From NCBI GenBank assembly GCA_002699585.1, contig PABP01000033.1:1-64000 (forward strand): a stretch of DNA of 64,000 bases, written 5' to 3'. Shown piece after piece: positions 1 through 9,540 of this stretch. The position numbers and the translations under genes were made by a program. Position 1 is the stretch's first letter. Every line of letters starts with the position of its first letter. Source of the DNA: Anaerolineaceae bacterium. GTDB lineage: Bacteria; Chloroflexota; Anaerolineae; Aggregatilineales; Phototrophicaceae. The notes below the pieces were generated by a model. It was not told the origin of the DNA, ran no database searches, and was given only the letters and a program-made list of their open reading frames with translations.

Positions 1-16
1 AACGTGATTTCTTCAT
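1..16 (-). CDS. Possible 5' end of a further gene of the leftward group (partial)
   Basis: On the minus strand an ATG at 16 opens MKKSR and runs off the window. It is preceded by GGAG about 8 bases upstream, a reasonable ribosome binding site, and lies 135 bases downstream of the SH3 membrane protein in the same direction. Only five codons are visible, so nothing can be said about the product. The bases between 17 and 150 show no other convincing gene. This start could equally be chance. Confidence 0.2.
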
Positions 17-150
17 GGGAAATTCTCCATTCAGTTGAGCTTACTTTACTGGAAATTTCCGCTTTTGACTGGACCACATATCGGGGAGGCTACAAGAGCT
101 TTCCAAATAGAACTGCCCGCTTTACTCTTGTCTCAATTCTCATGCCACTA

Positions 151-2037
151 TCAATCCGTCGGTCCAAATCCACTCGGACAGCCAGCTGTGACTACAAAAT
201 CCGCGGCTACCCACCCTCCTACTATCATCTCAGGTCGACGTGCGATTATCCTGTACCAGCCATCAACGGCGTCCCCGCCATCGGGTAGAGCAAACTCATA
301 AACTTCTAGCCGCCATCCAACTGCAACCTGGCCAACTTGAGCTGAACTTACACTTGGTTGTTCACGAACGTTAACTCCCGAAGTAAGCGCGACTTCACCC
401 AAACACTGGTAGAGGGGGGTAGGCGTGGGAGCTAGAGCAGTCAGTAATTCCAAAGATTGTATCGTGGCAGTAGCGTTGAGTTGCGAAATATATATCGCCG
501 TACCTGTCTCTCGCGCAACTTGTGTATAGAATGTTTGTGTGGATTGGTTACTTTCTGCTGCTCGAGTTTGTATTGCTGCGGCTTCTGCTGTACCAGCGAT
601 AAATGTTAATGCAATGTCCGTAGACCGAATGCTGTTCTCCCTTGCAATAGTAGTCTCTGTAGCTAAACGATTTTGTGCTTCTAAGGTTTGCTGTTGTGCG
701 AACTGAGTATTCTCATACTGTATTGTGCGTGCAATGTCTGTTGCCGTTTGAATTTCTTGTGTCGCGAGGAGCGAGACTCGTGTTGCTTTGCTTTCTTGCT
801 CCATATCATACTGTCGAGTGAAATAGCGGTCGAGAGCAACTAGCGCTACCAACAGAAGTACGAAAACTGCGACAATGCGCAATCCCCATTTAAATGCATA
901 ATTTCGTCTTCTGTTCTTGCTAGCCTCCGCATCTAATCTTTGTTTCTCAATTTGAAGATCGGCTAGAGTTTTAGTTATGTTATTGTACAAGCTATGGGTT
1001 TCAGAATCTTTTTGCAAATGCCCTTTTATTCTTTCATACAATTGAGCAGCCCTATTGGCTTCGTTCTCCCGTTGAGAAAGATTAATCCCTAATCGATTAG
1101 CCATACTGAGGTGATTTACGATTGTCAACGAAGCTAATTCAAGAGCATCGTCTATCTTCTCATCTATCTTTTCAAGGATATGTTCTTGCCGTTCAGTCGG
1201 AAGATCCGCTACATCAATTTGTGTGGTAAGCTTGTCTGTTTCAGAGCGCAAAGATTTCAGTTTGTCAAGGTTATCGATGTTACTGGCAATTTCTTGCTGA
1301 GCTTTTTCAATTGCTTTTTCAGCCTTAATTGCTTCCTCAAGCTGACTATGCAAAGTAATTAAGGGTTGGTAGCTCATAAAGTCTTCGTTTGTAAGCGCCG
1401 TTTCGACATCTCTTAATGCCTCATCCCACTTTCCAGCACGTATAGTACTTAACAACCTCTGCCAGATTTCGTCTCGATCTTTCCTCAGCTGAGCTTCATG
1501 CTGCATTTCAGCGGCTAATGGGTTCTCTTTGGACGAAGAGAGATTCAATACTCTACTAGTTAGGTCTAGTACTTGTTCATAGTCTCGCAACCGCAATGCT
1601 GATCGCGCACGGAATAGAAGGTCTCTTATCTCATTATCACTACTTGCTTGGTCTACCTGCTCTGCGAATCTTTCTCTTTCTTGGATATCTGGAGCCGCTG
1701 CCGCTTCTTCTCCTAGTCTCTCTTTGGCCGCTCTTCTGGCTTCTTCACCTCGAGACTGAGCTTCACGGTATAGGTTTTCATTTGATCCTTCTGCATCGAA
1801 GTCTATACCTCTATTTCGAAACAAAAGTTCTATCGGCCTTTTTGCTGCTAAGAACTTTTGTGCATGGTCTCTTGCAACACGTATCAATTCTGCTCGCTGT
1901 AGATCGGTGGCAACATCATAGTTGTCTAGCAATTCCTGGAGTTGTTTCTGAAGTTCCTCATCGCTTTCTCTGGGTCGCAAGTTGTTGACACCATCGCGAT
2001 AGATTCTCAAATGATATTCAAAATCGTATTGGCTCAT
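151..2037 (-). CDS. Helical single-pass membrane protein with C-terminal SH3-type domain
   Basis: A 628-residue protein I cannot assign to a named family. Residues about 1-375 are highly charged and helical, probably coiled coil, with TPR-like stretches near residues 135-220 (for example LRLRDYEQVLDL and AGKWDEALRDVETAL). One hydrophobic segment near 385-405 (WGLRIVAVFVLLLVALVAL) should span the membrane. It is followed by a long Ala/Thr/Gln-rich helix and, from about 548, an SH3b-like domain (GVNVREQPSVSSAQVG, GWYRI, GGWVAADFV). With positive residues before the membrane segment, the SH3 part is predicted outside. It is the last complete gene of a leftward group with two kinase-like genes, 32 bases after the 388-residue one. 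Role inferred: envelope-anchored scaffold or sensor of that group. Confidence 0.75.
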   Translation of the reverse strand: MSQYDFEYHLRIYRDGVNNLRPRESDEELQKQLQELLDNYDVATDLQRAELIRVARDHAQKFLAAKRPIELLFRNRGIDFDAEGSNENLYREAQSRGEEARRAAKERLGEEAAAAPDIQERERFAEQVDQASSDNEIRDLLFRARSALRLRDYEQVLDLTSRVLNLSSSKENPLAAEMQHEAQLRKDRDEIWQRLLSTIRAGKWDEALRDVETALTNEDFMSYQPLITLHSQLEEAIKAEKAIEKAQQEIASNIDNLDKLKSLRSETDKLTTQIDVADLPTERQEHILEKIDEKIDDALELASLTIVNHLSMANRLGINLSQRENEANRAAQLYERIKGHLQKDSETHSLYNNITKTLADLQIEKQRLDAEASKNRRRNYAFKWGLRIVAVFVLLLVALVALDRYFTRQYDMEQESKATRVSLLATQEIQTATDIARTIQYENTQFAQQQTLEAQNRLATETTIARENSIRSTDIALTFIAGTAEAAAIQTRAAESNQSTQTFYTQVARETGTAIYISQLNATATIQSLELLTALAPTPTPLYQCLGEVALTSGVNVREQPSVSSAQVGQVAVGWRLEVYEFALPDGGDAVDGWYRIIARRPEMIVGGWVAADFVVTAGCPSGFGPTD

Positions 2038-2069
2038 ACAGATTACCTTATGCGGTTGATATGACTTAA

Positions 2070-3236
2070 TTACTTCAGAATAAGCGGAAAGTTGTCAACA
2101 ATTTCAGCTAAGCTGAGCCTTAGGTCAGTAAATTCAGCATCTATCGCCTCATGAGAAACGTTGGCACGCTTTAGTTCTTCGACTATTGAATTGATATATT
2201 CTATTATATCGGATGCTTTACCGTATTGTCTTAGTAGTTCTTGATTCGCCGCTATAGCTGATGGATCTGCCATGCTAGATAGCCCATATAGCTGTAGCAA
2301 CGCTTTCCAATCCTCAAGAAGTTCATAAAACGTTTTGTACTCTTGTTTATGGGCCTTTTTGAATATGTGTTTTATGTACGTTTTTGAAGGAAGATTATTT
2401 GGTAGTTCTCTTTTATGAGTTCGATCACGCTCGGAATACGCTACATTATCCTCAATCGGCGGGTCACCTGTGATCAAATGGTATACAACAAAGAGAACAA
2501 ATTCGTTTACATCTGTGGAGACATCAGTTGTAGGGTCTGTCAGGTCGTCGATGAAAGCTCCTGCATTGAAATCTATTACTCTAATCCTCTCGTTTTCTTG
2601 ATCCCAATAGTAATGAGACAGTTTGTGATCCAGATAAATAAATCGGTTCTCAAAGAAATGTATTAAGATATCTATTACCTGTTTTACTACATTGAGCATT
2701 ATGACCGCTGGGAATCTATATGCATGTGTCACAGTACGAGTATTGAGATATTCTCGTATAGCTCCATACTCCGGTAAGTACTCGAGCTCAAAAAATGGTC
2801 GCCAGTTTCTTTGTTTATAATTTGCCATATCGTCTACAAAATCCTGAATCTCATCGTTTGTAGGAACAAGGCGCTTTATATCCTTTTTGTAACGCTTAAT
2901 CTCCGGATCAGAAATCATTTCAACTTGTTTATCAGAGTCAATAAACCCGATATCTGAGGCAAGATTCATATAACCCAAATTGAACAAGGACATTACCGCC
3001 TGATTCTTACTAAATGCGGCTAGGGCTTTAGCTTCCGTAATGTAAGCATTCCATTTAGGTGTTTCATTCTTGCCATTTACAGCGGTATTCGCGGGTAAAT
3101 GGTCAGCCCACATTATTTTGATTGCCACATTTCGACTAGTTGACTTTTCTACAGCCTTAAACACGTGGGCCACTGATCCCAAGGTAATGTCTATGACTTT
3201 TTGATACTCATATACTTCGCTGAACTTCTCCGACAT
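2070..3236 (-). CDS. Protein-kinase-like protein with altered catalytic loop
   Basis: A 388-residue soluble protein with a recognisable but diverged protein-kinase fold. It has the beta-3 lysine in VAIKIM (K40), a candidate alpha-C glutamate (E69 in ITEAKAL), a catalytic-loop equivalent YLDHKLSHYYWD with Asp203 and Lys205 kept but the usual Asn replaced by His208, and a metal-binding Asp222 in IDFNAG in place of DFG. Residues 320-388 form a helical tail. Whether it phosphorylates anything is open: Asp and Lys are present, Asn is not. The large 1553-residue neighbour carries the same Asn-to-His change, so the two are probably related. It lies 71 bases downstream of that gene and 32 bases upstream of the SH3 membrane protein, all leftward. 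Confidence 0.7.
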   Translation of the reverse strand: MSEKFSEVYEYQKVIDITLGSVAHVFKAVEKSTSRNVAIKIMWADHLPANTAVNGKNETPKWNAYITEAKALAAFSKNQAVMSLFNLGYMNLASDIGFIDSDKQVEMISDPEIKRYKKDIKRLVPTNDEIQDFVDDMANYKQRNWRPFFELEYLPEYGAIREYLNTRTVTHAYRFPAVIMLNVVKQVIDILIHFFENRFIYLDHKLSHYYWDQENERIRVIDFNAGAFIDDLTDPTTDVSTDVNEFVLFVVYHLITGDPPIEDNVAYSERDRTHKRELPNNLPSKTYIKHIFKKAHKQEYKTFYELLEDWKALLQLYGLSSMADPSAIAANQELLRQYGKASDIIEYINSIVEELKRANVSHEAIDAEFTDLRLSLAEIVDNFPLILK

Positions 3237-3307
3237 AGATCAATTACCTTGAGATTTTGAGCCAATAAAATTTGTGTTTCAGCAATTTCGCGCGAATCGA
3301 GCAGTAT

Positions 3308-6300
3308 TCAGTGGCAGATGAATGACATGTTTATCTGACTTACCGTCGACTGCTCCGATGGAGCACTGACTATTGTTGATTGCCAAACATCTGACATAGT
3401 AAGATCTCTTATCGTATATAATATTGTACCGTCTGCTATTATGTCAATCGAGCCGGAATCATTCGTGACAAATCGGAAATCTATATCGTTTGAGTTCGAT
3501 AGCACCTGCGCTAAGTTATCAATTCTGTAATCAGATCTGTGCCGTCTTGTGAGAAGTAGACCAAAAGGTAGGTTCGCAACCTGTATTAGATCCAATAGAC
3601 TGTTGTCTTGCACTTCATGTCGTCGACTATTCTTGTCTATACCGAAAACTTGTGTTGTGTATTGAGCTGCTTGTCTGCGGATCAATAATATCCAGTAAGA
3701 TCTGAATCTTGTAGAAGCATTGGATGGTCTTGTTATGAGATTCATGCCTAGCGCAGCTAAGTCTGAATTACTAACGTTATTCAGAGAGCCAACGAGATTT
3801 ATACCCGCTTTTTCGCATGTACCTTCAGGATATTGGGTGCTATACAACTGTCGATTAATGAGGTCAAAATTAATTGGCAACGGGACGAACGGCAGGTCCC
3901 TATCAGCAATTCCTTCTACATTTCTCAATGTATAAACGTTTGCGTCCGTATGATATAGAGTAATCCCATGTAAGTAAGTTGGTGAGATAATTGTGTCGCT
4001 GTTGAAATAATTGGAGTATGTCTCAATGGAAAGCGGGCCTGCGGGCACAATTACGAATGGATACTCAGAACCAAACTCTGGTTGCAATGCTGAAGCGAGG
4101 GTTCTCAAAACAGATAGTTCATCTTTTTTTAAATGATCGCTAGTTTGACTCGAGTTTTCGGGCTCATCTGTTGCGGTCGGCGGCTCATCTGTTGCGGTCG
4201 GCGGCTCATCTGTTGCGGTCGGCGGCTCATCTGTTGCGGTCGGCGGAACAACATCAACGCTATTGGTCAAGTACACTTCATCATAAATTACTTCATTCTT
4301 TCTGACCCAAACTCGGCCTTCATTAGGTACACCAACTAATATGTGTTTGTGCTCGGATGAAATACCGAAAATTGGAAAACCTAGTGAAAAGAACATTGTA
4401 TCAGTAGGCAAATATCCCAGTTGAGTACTCTCATTAGGATTATCAAAATACGCAACTACAGGCGCGTCTGTACGCAGATAAACTCGATCAACGGCCTGAG
4501 TATTTTGAGGGGTATTAATAATGCTGGTAGTTTCTGTAGGCTTCACTCCAGAAGGCTGATCTAGTGAATGTCGATATGTTAGTGTTATAGAAACATCACT
4601 CTCAGCTGACAAAGCATCTGTATTGATCATGACACTAGTCTGTGTGAGTTGTCTAGAAGTCACAAGTGCTGTCGCTGTTGCAAAGATTGACTCATTTGAA
4701 ATGGAATCTGCTGTCACGGTCTGTTCTATATTATCTTCAACAATAGATTCCTGTGGAGGCAATTCCAGACTTGGTGAGTTTGAATTCAAAAGAGAGGTTA
4801 TTGCAGCGCGCATGGAGGGGTTCAAGGCCAAATACGAAAAGACACTTAGTAGAAGTACGAAAAGAATCATTAGAATGGCACGTCTTGAGGTTATGAATGA
4901 CATTAAGCGATTAATAAACACTGAACGACGTGCATGAGATGAATTGCTCTTTCGGAAATCATATCTCTGGTAGAATGTCGCAAGAGGATCGTCATCTCTC
5001 CAATTTGCTGTGTAGCCCGAAGAGACAAAGTTCCTAAAGGTGGTATGCCATTCTGCAATAAACTCCATGTCCAAGGAAGCTAGAGCATATAGCGCGTCCT
5101 TTCTTTCGACTAATTTCTCCATGTAAACAGTACATTGTTGAAGGCCACTTAGAGACATGGCCCGAGGTGTGGCGTCGCCTGTGATTCCAGTACTTATTTC
5201 CGAAGCTGAATTTTCCGGGATTCTTCTTTTAGTATCTTCTAAAATGCCGTCGATTTCAGACTCTAAGCTAGAAGCTGTGTCACGTAGATTAATAATGTGT
5301 GCTGAAATTGCTCTAATTTCGATGTTGATTTGCTGGATTGGAAAATTAGTTAAAAACCTATAATCTCTCAAGTTATCTAATTGAGTATGTTTGAAACTGG
5401 ATAGTTTATCCAATGCATGCTTAAGGCTACGCAATTCGATCAATATCGTTCCAAGTGATGGATACTTGTTTCTAATTTTGTCTTGAAAATCTATGATTTC
5501 ATCGATACGAGTTTGTATTTGAGGATATGTTGTGATGCTACTGCATTTGCGTATGATAAGTTCAACATTTGCTAGTTCCTCAAAATCTTTTTCTTTACTT
5601 GCGACTAACTCATACGCTGTCTCGACAATCTTTGACTTATTAGGAATGGCTCGACAATGCTCTTTAATCTTGTTGACATCATCGCGACTTAAGTCCGAAG
5701 TCGCTGTTTCATAAAATAGTGTTATGAGACTATGAATGCTTTTCAGCTGGTTGCTAACCGACGAATCGCCCAAACTAAACACATCTTCCAGATTCTTCTT
5801 TAGCGATAGATTCTTGAACTTGTTGTTTATTAGGAGATTATTCTGAAGCGAATTGACGTAAGCGATCCTAGCGTCATGAAAACGATCTACGTGTGCTGAT
5901 GACAGACCCGTGTTCCATACTTCAGTTAATTGAGTAGGTCTCGGTTGACTAGCGTATTCAAGAATTCTACTAATATTCTCTGAATACCAACTGCTCGCTG
6001 CAGGAGACAAGTCCTCTAACAATTCCCTCAATCTTTTGCTTTTTAGAACAGCTGCATTAATATTTGGTATCAATAACAACTCTGCAAATTCATCTATTGA
6101 GGTTATTATCTCTTTAACTTTGTTTGACAAATCAATTTGGCCCTCTGAGGTCAGTTCCCAGGCGGTTTCCTTCAGGCGCTGTAATTCTATAATCCATTCG
6201 TCCAGGTATATACTGCCAGTTGTGAGTTTATGAATTAGATTACGTTCTGCTGTAGACCTTATAGAATGATAACCAACATATTCTTCAACTAATCTGGCGT

Positions 6301-7969
6301 GTAGGGCAAATATAGGTATATATTCGATGTCCAATTCATCTTCAACTCGCCTTAGCTGCTCTATGAGCACATCAATATGCGAGTTTTCTGGTATTTTTGT
6401 TTTTTGCCGAAAATTCTCATAGATTCTAGAGAATGGTATGAAGGAAAAATCCTGTGTTTTGCTTCCCATCATTCCGTTCAATACAGCGGTAATTTGCGTA
6501 TCAAGTTTCTCTAAGTCAGAAGATTTCAGATTACTATTTGTTTGTAATTCCCTAAAGATCTCCAGATCTACTAGATTGCTAGCATCAGGTAAGTCGAAAA
6601 TAGCGTGATAGATTGTAAATATTTCTGCACTGCTTTGCCAGCTTGCTATCCGTTCATATGATGTTTTGTCCCTATCAAATTCAAACAGAATTTCAGTAAC
6701 TTGCTTAGTGCTAAGTGCTTCAGTGTTTAACTCCATATTTTCCTGAAGACTTTTCCATAAAGCCAACAGCTGTCGTCGCGTGCTGTTTTCAATAAATTTG
6801 TTTCCGTCCTGGGTAATATAGTCTCTGGTACTTAGAATGAAATCTCCTATGTTTACAACTGTATGTGTAATTTGTGGTGATAAGTCTTCAAGTGAATTTA
6901 GGAATGTCCTAACAGTATCCAACTGCTTATCGCTTACAGTGTGGCTGATTTCGACTTCGCCTATTAGGTTGCCAAGTTCAACTTTTAGACTCTTTTGAAG
7001 AGTCGAGCGAATGAAATCGTACAGATCTGGAGAAAACGCGTGATATTTTGCTCTTAAGGAGCGATAGTTATCTAGAATAATTACAGGGTCTACTTGTTTT
7101 TCAAGTTTATTAAGCTCGTGTTTGAACAATCGATTATAGTGGGCATACAGTTGGTCGAGTTCATTTATGCATTCTCTGCAAGTTGTGACTCGTTGCTCTA
7201 GTAAATCGCGAATGATTCCATAAAACTTCGCATAGTGCGGGTGCTCAACAAGTCTGTTTGTTTCAATGCGTTGGAAATTTGTAAATACATCCCGTATCAA
7301 TTCACCTACTTGGTAAATATCAATAGCTTGATCGGCAGGGTCCTTAATTGGTAGAGCATTTGCCCAATCGATAATCTTCATTCGATACTTGAATGCTTCA
7401 TAGGAAGTATCCATTATTCTCTCGGGATATTCTCGATTCCAAAATATGTGCTTTGTGTCTACATCATTATAGATAATCCCGGAGTTGTTACCTGCAAGCG
7501 GATATTTGTGGATTTTATCAAGAAGGACGACGAAATTCTTGAACAAGACTAGCAACTCTAGTACAGGAAATACAACATCTTCAAAGTCAAACGTCGCAAA
7601 TTTCTCTTCCACAAAATCAAGTAAGCGAGTAAATGTCGAAGGCACTATTTCAATCACCAAAAAACTGTATTCTGTACCCAAGTAGTGCTTATGGTTTCCG
7701 TAATCAATCTTCCGAATTACTGGTGGGGCAAAACGCGAAACTGAATCGAGAACATCGATTTCACGAGCAATGTGGCTATTTTGCACATTGCGTCTTCCTG
7801 GCTTTGCGTTGAAGTCTGCGATTTTAATAACGTACTCAGCACTTGTATTCTCATCACCATATATTTGGGCAATCCAAGTTTGCCCTGAATTCCCCTGCTG
7901 TTTCATGGGACTTTTTAACACAAAACTATGATTTTGTGCTTTTAGCACATCACCAGGCTTTAATGTCAT
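3308..7969 (-). CDS. Giant membrane protein: kinase-like domain, long helical region, TM, external SH3-like part
   Basis: 1553 residues. The first about 290 form a kinase-like domain: K49 in YVIKIA, catalytic-loop equivalent YNDVDTKHIFW (Asp169; Asn replaced by His174) and IIDWAN (Asp201) where DFG is expected. Residues about 290-1000 are mostly helical with no recognised enzyme. One membrane segment lies near 1035-1055 (ILMILFVLLLSVFSYLAL). Beyond it come a Thr/Ser-rich stretch, an SH3-like segment (VYLRTDAPVVAYFDNPNES to VWVRKNEV), four PPTATDE repeats, and about 270 unassigned residues. Start supported by AAGGA seven bases before the ATG. It is first in the leftward group and divergent from the E2/E1/JAB genes. 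Inferred role: transmembrane receptor or scaffold linking an outside signal to the cytoplasmic conjugation enzymes. Confidence 0.7.
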   Translation of the reverse strand: MTLKPGDVLKAQNHSFVLKSPMKQQGNSGQTWIAQIYGDENTSAEYVIKIADFNAKPGRRNVQNSHIAREIDVLDSVSRFAPPVIRKIDYGNHKHYLGTEYSFLVIEIVPSTFTRLLDFVEEKFATFDFEDVVFPVLELLVLFKNFVVLLDKIHKYPLAGNNSGIIYNDVDTKHIFWNREYPERIMDTSYEAFKYRMKIIDWANALPIKDPADQAIDIYQVGELIRDVFTNFQRIETNRLVEHPHYAKFYGIIRDLLEQRVTTCRECINELDQLYAHYNRLFKHELNKLEKQVDPVIILDNYRSLRAKYHAFSPDLYDFIRSTLQKSLKVELGNLIGEVEISHTVSDKQLDTVRTFLNSLEDLSPQITHTVVNIGDFILSTRDYITQDGNKFIENSTRRQLLALWKSLQENMELNTEALSTKQVTEILFEFDRDKTSYERIASWQSSAEIFTIYHAIFDLPDASNLVDLEIFRELQTNSNLKSSDLEKLDTQITAVLNGMMGSKTQDFSFIPFSRIYENFRQKTKIPENSHIDVLIEQLRRVEDELDIEYIPIFALHARLVEEYVGYHSIRSTAERNLIHKLTTGSIYLDEWIIELQRLKETAWELTSEGQIDLSNKVKEIITSIDEFAELLLIPNINAAVLKSKRLRELLEDLSPAASSWYSENISRILEYASQPRPTQLTEVWNTGLSSAHVDRFHDARIAYVNSLQNNLLINNKFKNLSLKKNLEDVFSLGDSSVSNQLKSIHSLITLFYETATSDLSRDDVNKIKEHCRAIPNKSKIVETAYELVASKEKDFEELANVELIIRKCSSITTYPQIQTRIDEIIDFQDKIRNKYPSLGTILIELRSLKHALDKLSSFKHTQLDNLRDYRFLTNFPIQQINIEIRAISAHIINLRDTASSLESEIDGILEDTKRRIPENSASEISTGITGDATPRAMSLSGLQQCTVYMEKLVERKDALYALASLDMEFIAEWHTTFRNFVSSGYTANWRDDDPLATFYQRYDFRKSNSSHARRSVFINRLMSFITSRRAILMILFVLLLSVFSYLALNPSMRAAITSLLNSNSPSLELPPQESIVEDNIEQTVTADSISNESIFATATALVTSRQLTQTSVMINTDALSAESDVSITLTYRHSLDQPSGVKPTETTSIINTPQNTQAVDRVYLRTDAPVVAYFDNPNESTQLGYLPTDTMFFSLGFPIFGISSEHKHILVGVPNEGRVWVRKNEVIYDEVYLTNSVDVVPPTATDEPPTATDEPPTATDEPPTATDEPENSSQTSDHLKKDELSVLRTLASALQPEFGSEYPFVIVPAGPLSIETYSNYFNSDTIISPTYLHGITLYHTDANVYTLRNVEGIADRDLPFVPLPINFDLINRQLYSTQYPEGTCEKAGINLVGSLNNVSNSDLAALGMNLITRPSNASTRFRSYWILLIRRQAAQYTTQVFGIDKNSRRHEVQDNSLLDLIQVANLPFGLLLTRRHRSDYRIDNLAQVLSNSNDIDFRFVTNDSGSIDIIADGTILYTIRDLTMSDVWQSTIVSAPSEQSTVSQINMSFICH
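4161..4244 (-). repeat. Four exact 21-bp tandem repeats coding (PPTATDE)n
   Basis: Units at 4161-4181, 4182-4202, 4203-4223 and 4224-4244 are identical (plus strand GGCTCATCTGTTGCGGTCGG then C). They lie in frame inside the giant membrane protein and code a PPTATDE linker near residues 1242-1270, between the SH3-like segment and the C-terminal region. Identity at the DNA level, third positions included, suggests recent slippage-type expansion. Confidence 0.95.
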
Positions 7970-8204
7970 TTATGTGTCCTTACAGTCTTCAAGACCGACC
8001 TGTTTTCCCGAAATGCTGTATTTGTTAGCGTTTATATAAATTACTGTGTATGATAAGTATGTTAGAGTATTTTCCGATATTCAATAGATCGTATCCGAAT
8101 GCAGAGTCCTGACCAATGGGGCAGCTACTTTTCATGAAGCTGGATACATTCAAGGTAAAATTAGCCAAACTCAGCTGTCTAGTACATTTATAAACTGTAC
8201 TCAT
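7970..8204. promoter_or_regulatory. Divergent control region of the two island operons
   Basis: An A+T-rich 235-bp stretch separates the leftward kinase-like genes from the rightward E2/E1/JAB genes, so both promoters should lie here. I see an AAGGA ribosome binding site for the leftward gene but no strong -35/-10 pair for either direction. Two short plus-strand reading frames occur (20 codons from 8050 and 25 codons from 8116, the latter ending 11 bases before the E2 start). Neither resembles a known protein, and neither has a clear ribosome binding site. Confidence 0.5.
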
Positions 8205-8600
8205 ATGAATTTGGGATTCAGCACAATGAACTATCAAGACTTAATACTATCCAGTATACCTTACTTCGCACAAGGTCGCCTCAAGAAAGAAAATGCACTA
8301 TTACAACGCTATTATGCAAACTTTGGCGATATTAGAGCGTTCAATGGAGAGAACTGGATCGAAGGTGACTTGCAGGGATATCAAATGCGAGTTTCGTGTA
8401 GCGGACCACTTGGAGTATCGTTCCCAACTGTTACGTTACTAAATGTCCTAATCCATGAGACTTATATTCATCAGTGGGATAGCTATACTCGCAACCGCCC
8501 ATGCTATATGGTCCCTAAACGTTGGACTTCTCAACATACATTTGCGTATGTGCTTTGCCAGATGGAAATTTGGATTGCAGAGTATGAGAAATGGCTATGA
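8205..8600 (+). CDS. E2-like (ubiquitin-conjugating-fold) protein
   Basis: 131 residues with the pattern of small prokaryotic E2-like proteins: an early helix (LKKENALLQRYYANF), a strand pair with a Pro-containing turn (YQMRVSCSG, SFPTVTLLN), then a candidate active-site Cys100 in RPCYM preceded by His89 (in the place of the HPN histidine), a tryptophan (KRWTS), and a closing helix with WIAEYEKWL. This would carry a thioester-linked modifier received from the adjacent E1-like enzyme. It is first in an E2-E1-JAB gene order, a neighbourhood established for bacterial ubiquitin-like systems. The start is uncertain: ATG at 8205 or 8226, neither with a good ribosome binding site. The assignment rests on motif pattern and context; overall similarity to eukaryotic E2 is low. 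Confidence 0.7.
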   Translation: MNLGFSTMNYQDLILSSIPYFAQGRLKKENALLQRYYANFGDIRAFNGENWIEGDLQGYQMRVSCSGPLGVSFPTVTLLNVLIHETYIHQWDSYTRNRPCYMVPKRWTSQHTFAYVLCQMEIWIAEYEKWL

Positions 8601-8667
8601 TAGTGACGATATGAAGAAATCGATGATGATTCGAATCTAATAACCTAGGCGAGGATTAGCTGATACT

Positions 8668-9540
8668 GTGGATAATCGCACCATACGGCATCTGCTGAAT
8701 AATGAATTGGAAGAATCAGTTATTACGATTGTAGGTCTCGGAAGCGGTGGAGCTAGAGTCTGTGATCATCTGACATCAAATGGAATAAGTCGTTGGAATC
8801 TTATCGATAAAGATGTGTTGGACGAAACGAATCTAGTAAAGCACCCAAGGCTACGAGGTGAACTAGGTCTACCAAAAGTAGATATACAGCGTAAGTGGAT
8901 TCTTGATCGCAACCCCGAATCGCGTGTAACCACGTATCTAGAAGACGTTATCCAGCTTGGGAGCACTTTCGAAAAGATAGTAAGTCAATCTGATTTGGTT
9001 TTATGTTGCACAGATAACATCGAGTCTCGAAACTTCATTACTCAGATCTGTGTGAAGCAACAAATCCCATATCTAGTAGCCGGGGTCTTCACGGCTGGGT
9101 TTGGTGGCGAAGTGTATTTGTATGACCCTGGAAGAACAGGATGCTATACTTGTCTAAGGCAATATTTGTTAGCTGAGAATCATTTGCTTCCAGACGAGGA
9201 GATAATCCAGGAACTTGTTGAGCGAAATGTAGACGGTAAGGCGATATATGGCCGCCAGCAAGATACACTGTCCGGACTATCTTTAGATATTAGTATGATA
9301 GCAAATATCCAAGCACGTATGGCCTTATCGTATTTGCTTCATAGGAAAGATGAGAGACACTTTTTAGGATTATTTCACTTAGATTATAATTGGCGGGTTG
9401 TCTATACTAGGAAAATGGAAACATTGCCTAACATTGTTCCTTTCCATTATTATGGAGCCACAATCCTCCAGCAACAGAACTGTTTTTGCTACAGTATGGG
9501 CGCAGATCATGAGATGGCGAAGAAGAGAGATACACATTAG
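8668..9540 (+). CDS. ThiF/E1-like adenylating enzyme
   Basis: 290 residues with the Rossmann-type adenylation domain of the ThiF/MoeB/E1 superfamily: nucleotide loop VGLGSGGARV (23-28), acidic strand end LIDKDVLDETNLVKHP, the GLPKVD lysine segment, CCTDNIESR with the conserved Asp116, and an FGGEVYLYDPGRTGCYTC segment with a CxxC (C159, C162). A second pair, C272 and C274 (NCFC), may complete a zinc site. Such enzymes adenylate the C-terminal Gly of a ubiquitin-like modifier or of a target. After C162 there is no cysteine until C272, so a classical crossover-loop catalytic Cys is not evident. Start is GTG with a distant GAGGA. It sits between the E2-like and JAB genes and overlaps the JAB gene. 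Confidence 0.85.
   Translation: MDNRTIRHLLNNELEESVITIVGLGSGGARVCDHLTSNGISRWNLIDKDVLDETNLVKHPRLRGELGLPKVDIQRKWILDRNPESRVTTYLEDVIQLGSTFEKIVSQSDLVLCCTDNIESRNFITQICVKQQIPYLVAGVFTAGFGGEVYLYDPGRTGCYTCLRQYLLAENHLLPDEEIIQELVERNVDGKAIYGRQQDTLSGLSLDISMIANIQARMALSYLLHRKDERHFLGLFHLDYNWRVVYTRKMETLPNIVPFHYYGATILQQQNCFCYSMGADHEMAKKRDTH

Noticed and set aside
8116-8193. 25-codon frame just before the E2-like gene, considered as a truncated modifier
   Set aside because: Far too short for a beta-grasp domain and without a ribosome binding site.
8025-8237. 70-codon minus-strand frame between the divergent operons, about the size of a ubiquitin-like protein
   Set aside because: No terminal Gly-Gly, no beta-grasp pattern, and it would fill the promoter region of both operons.
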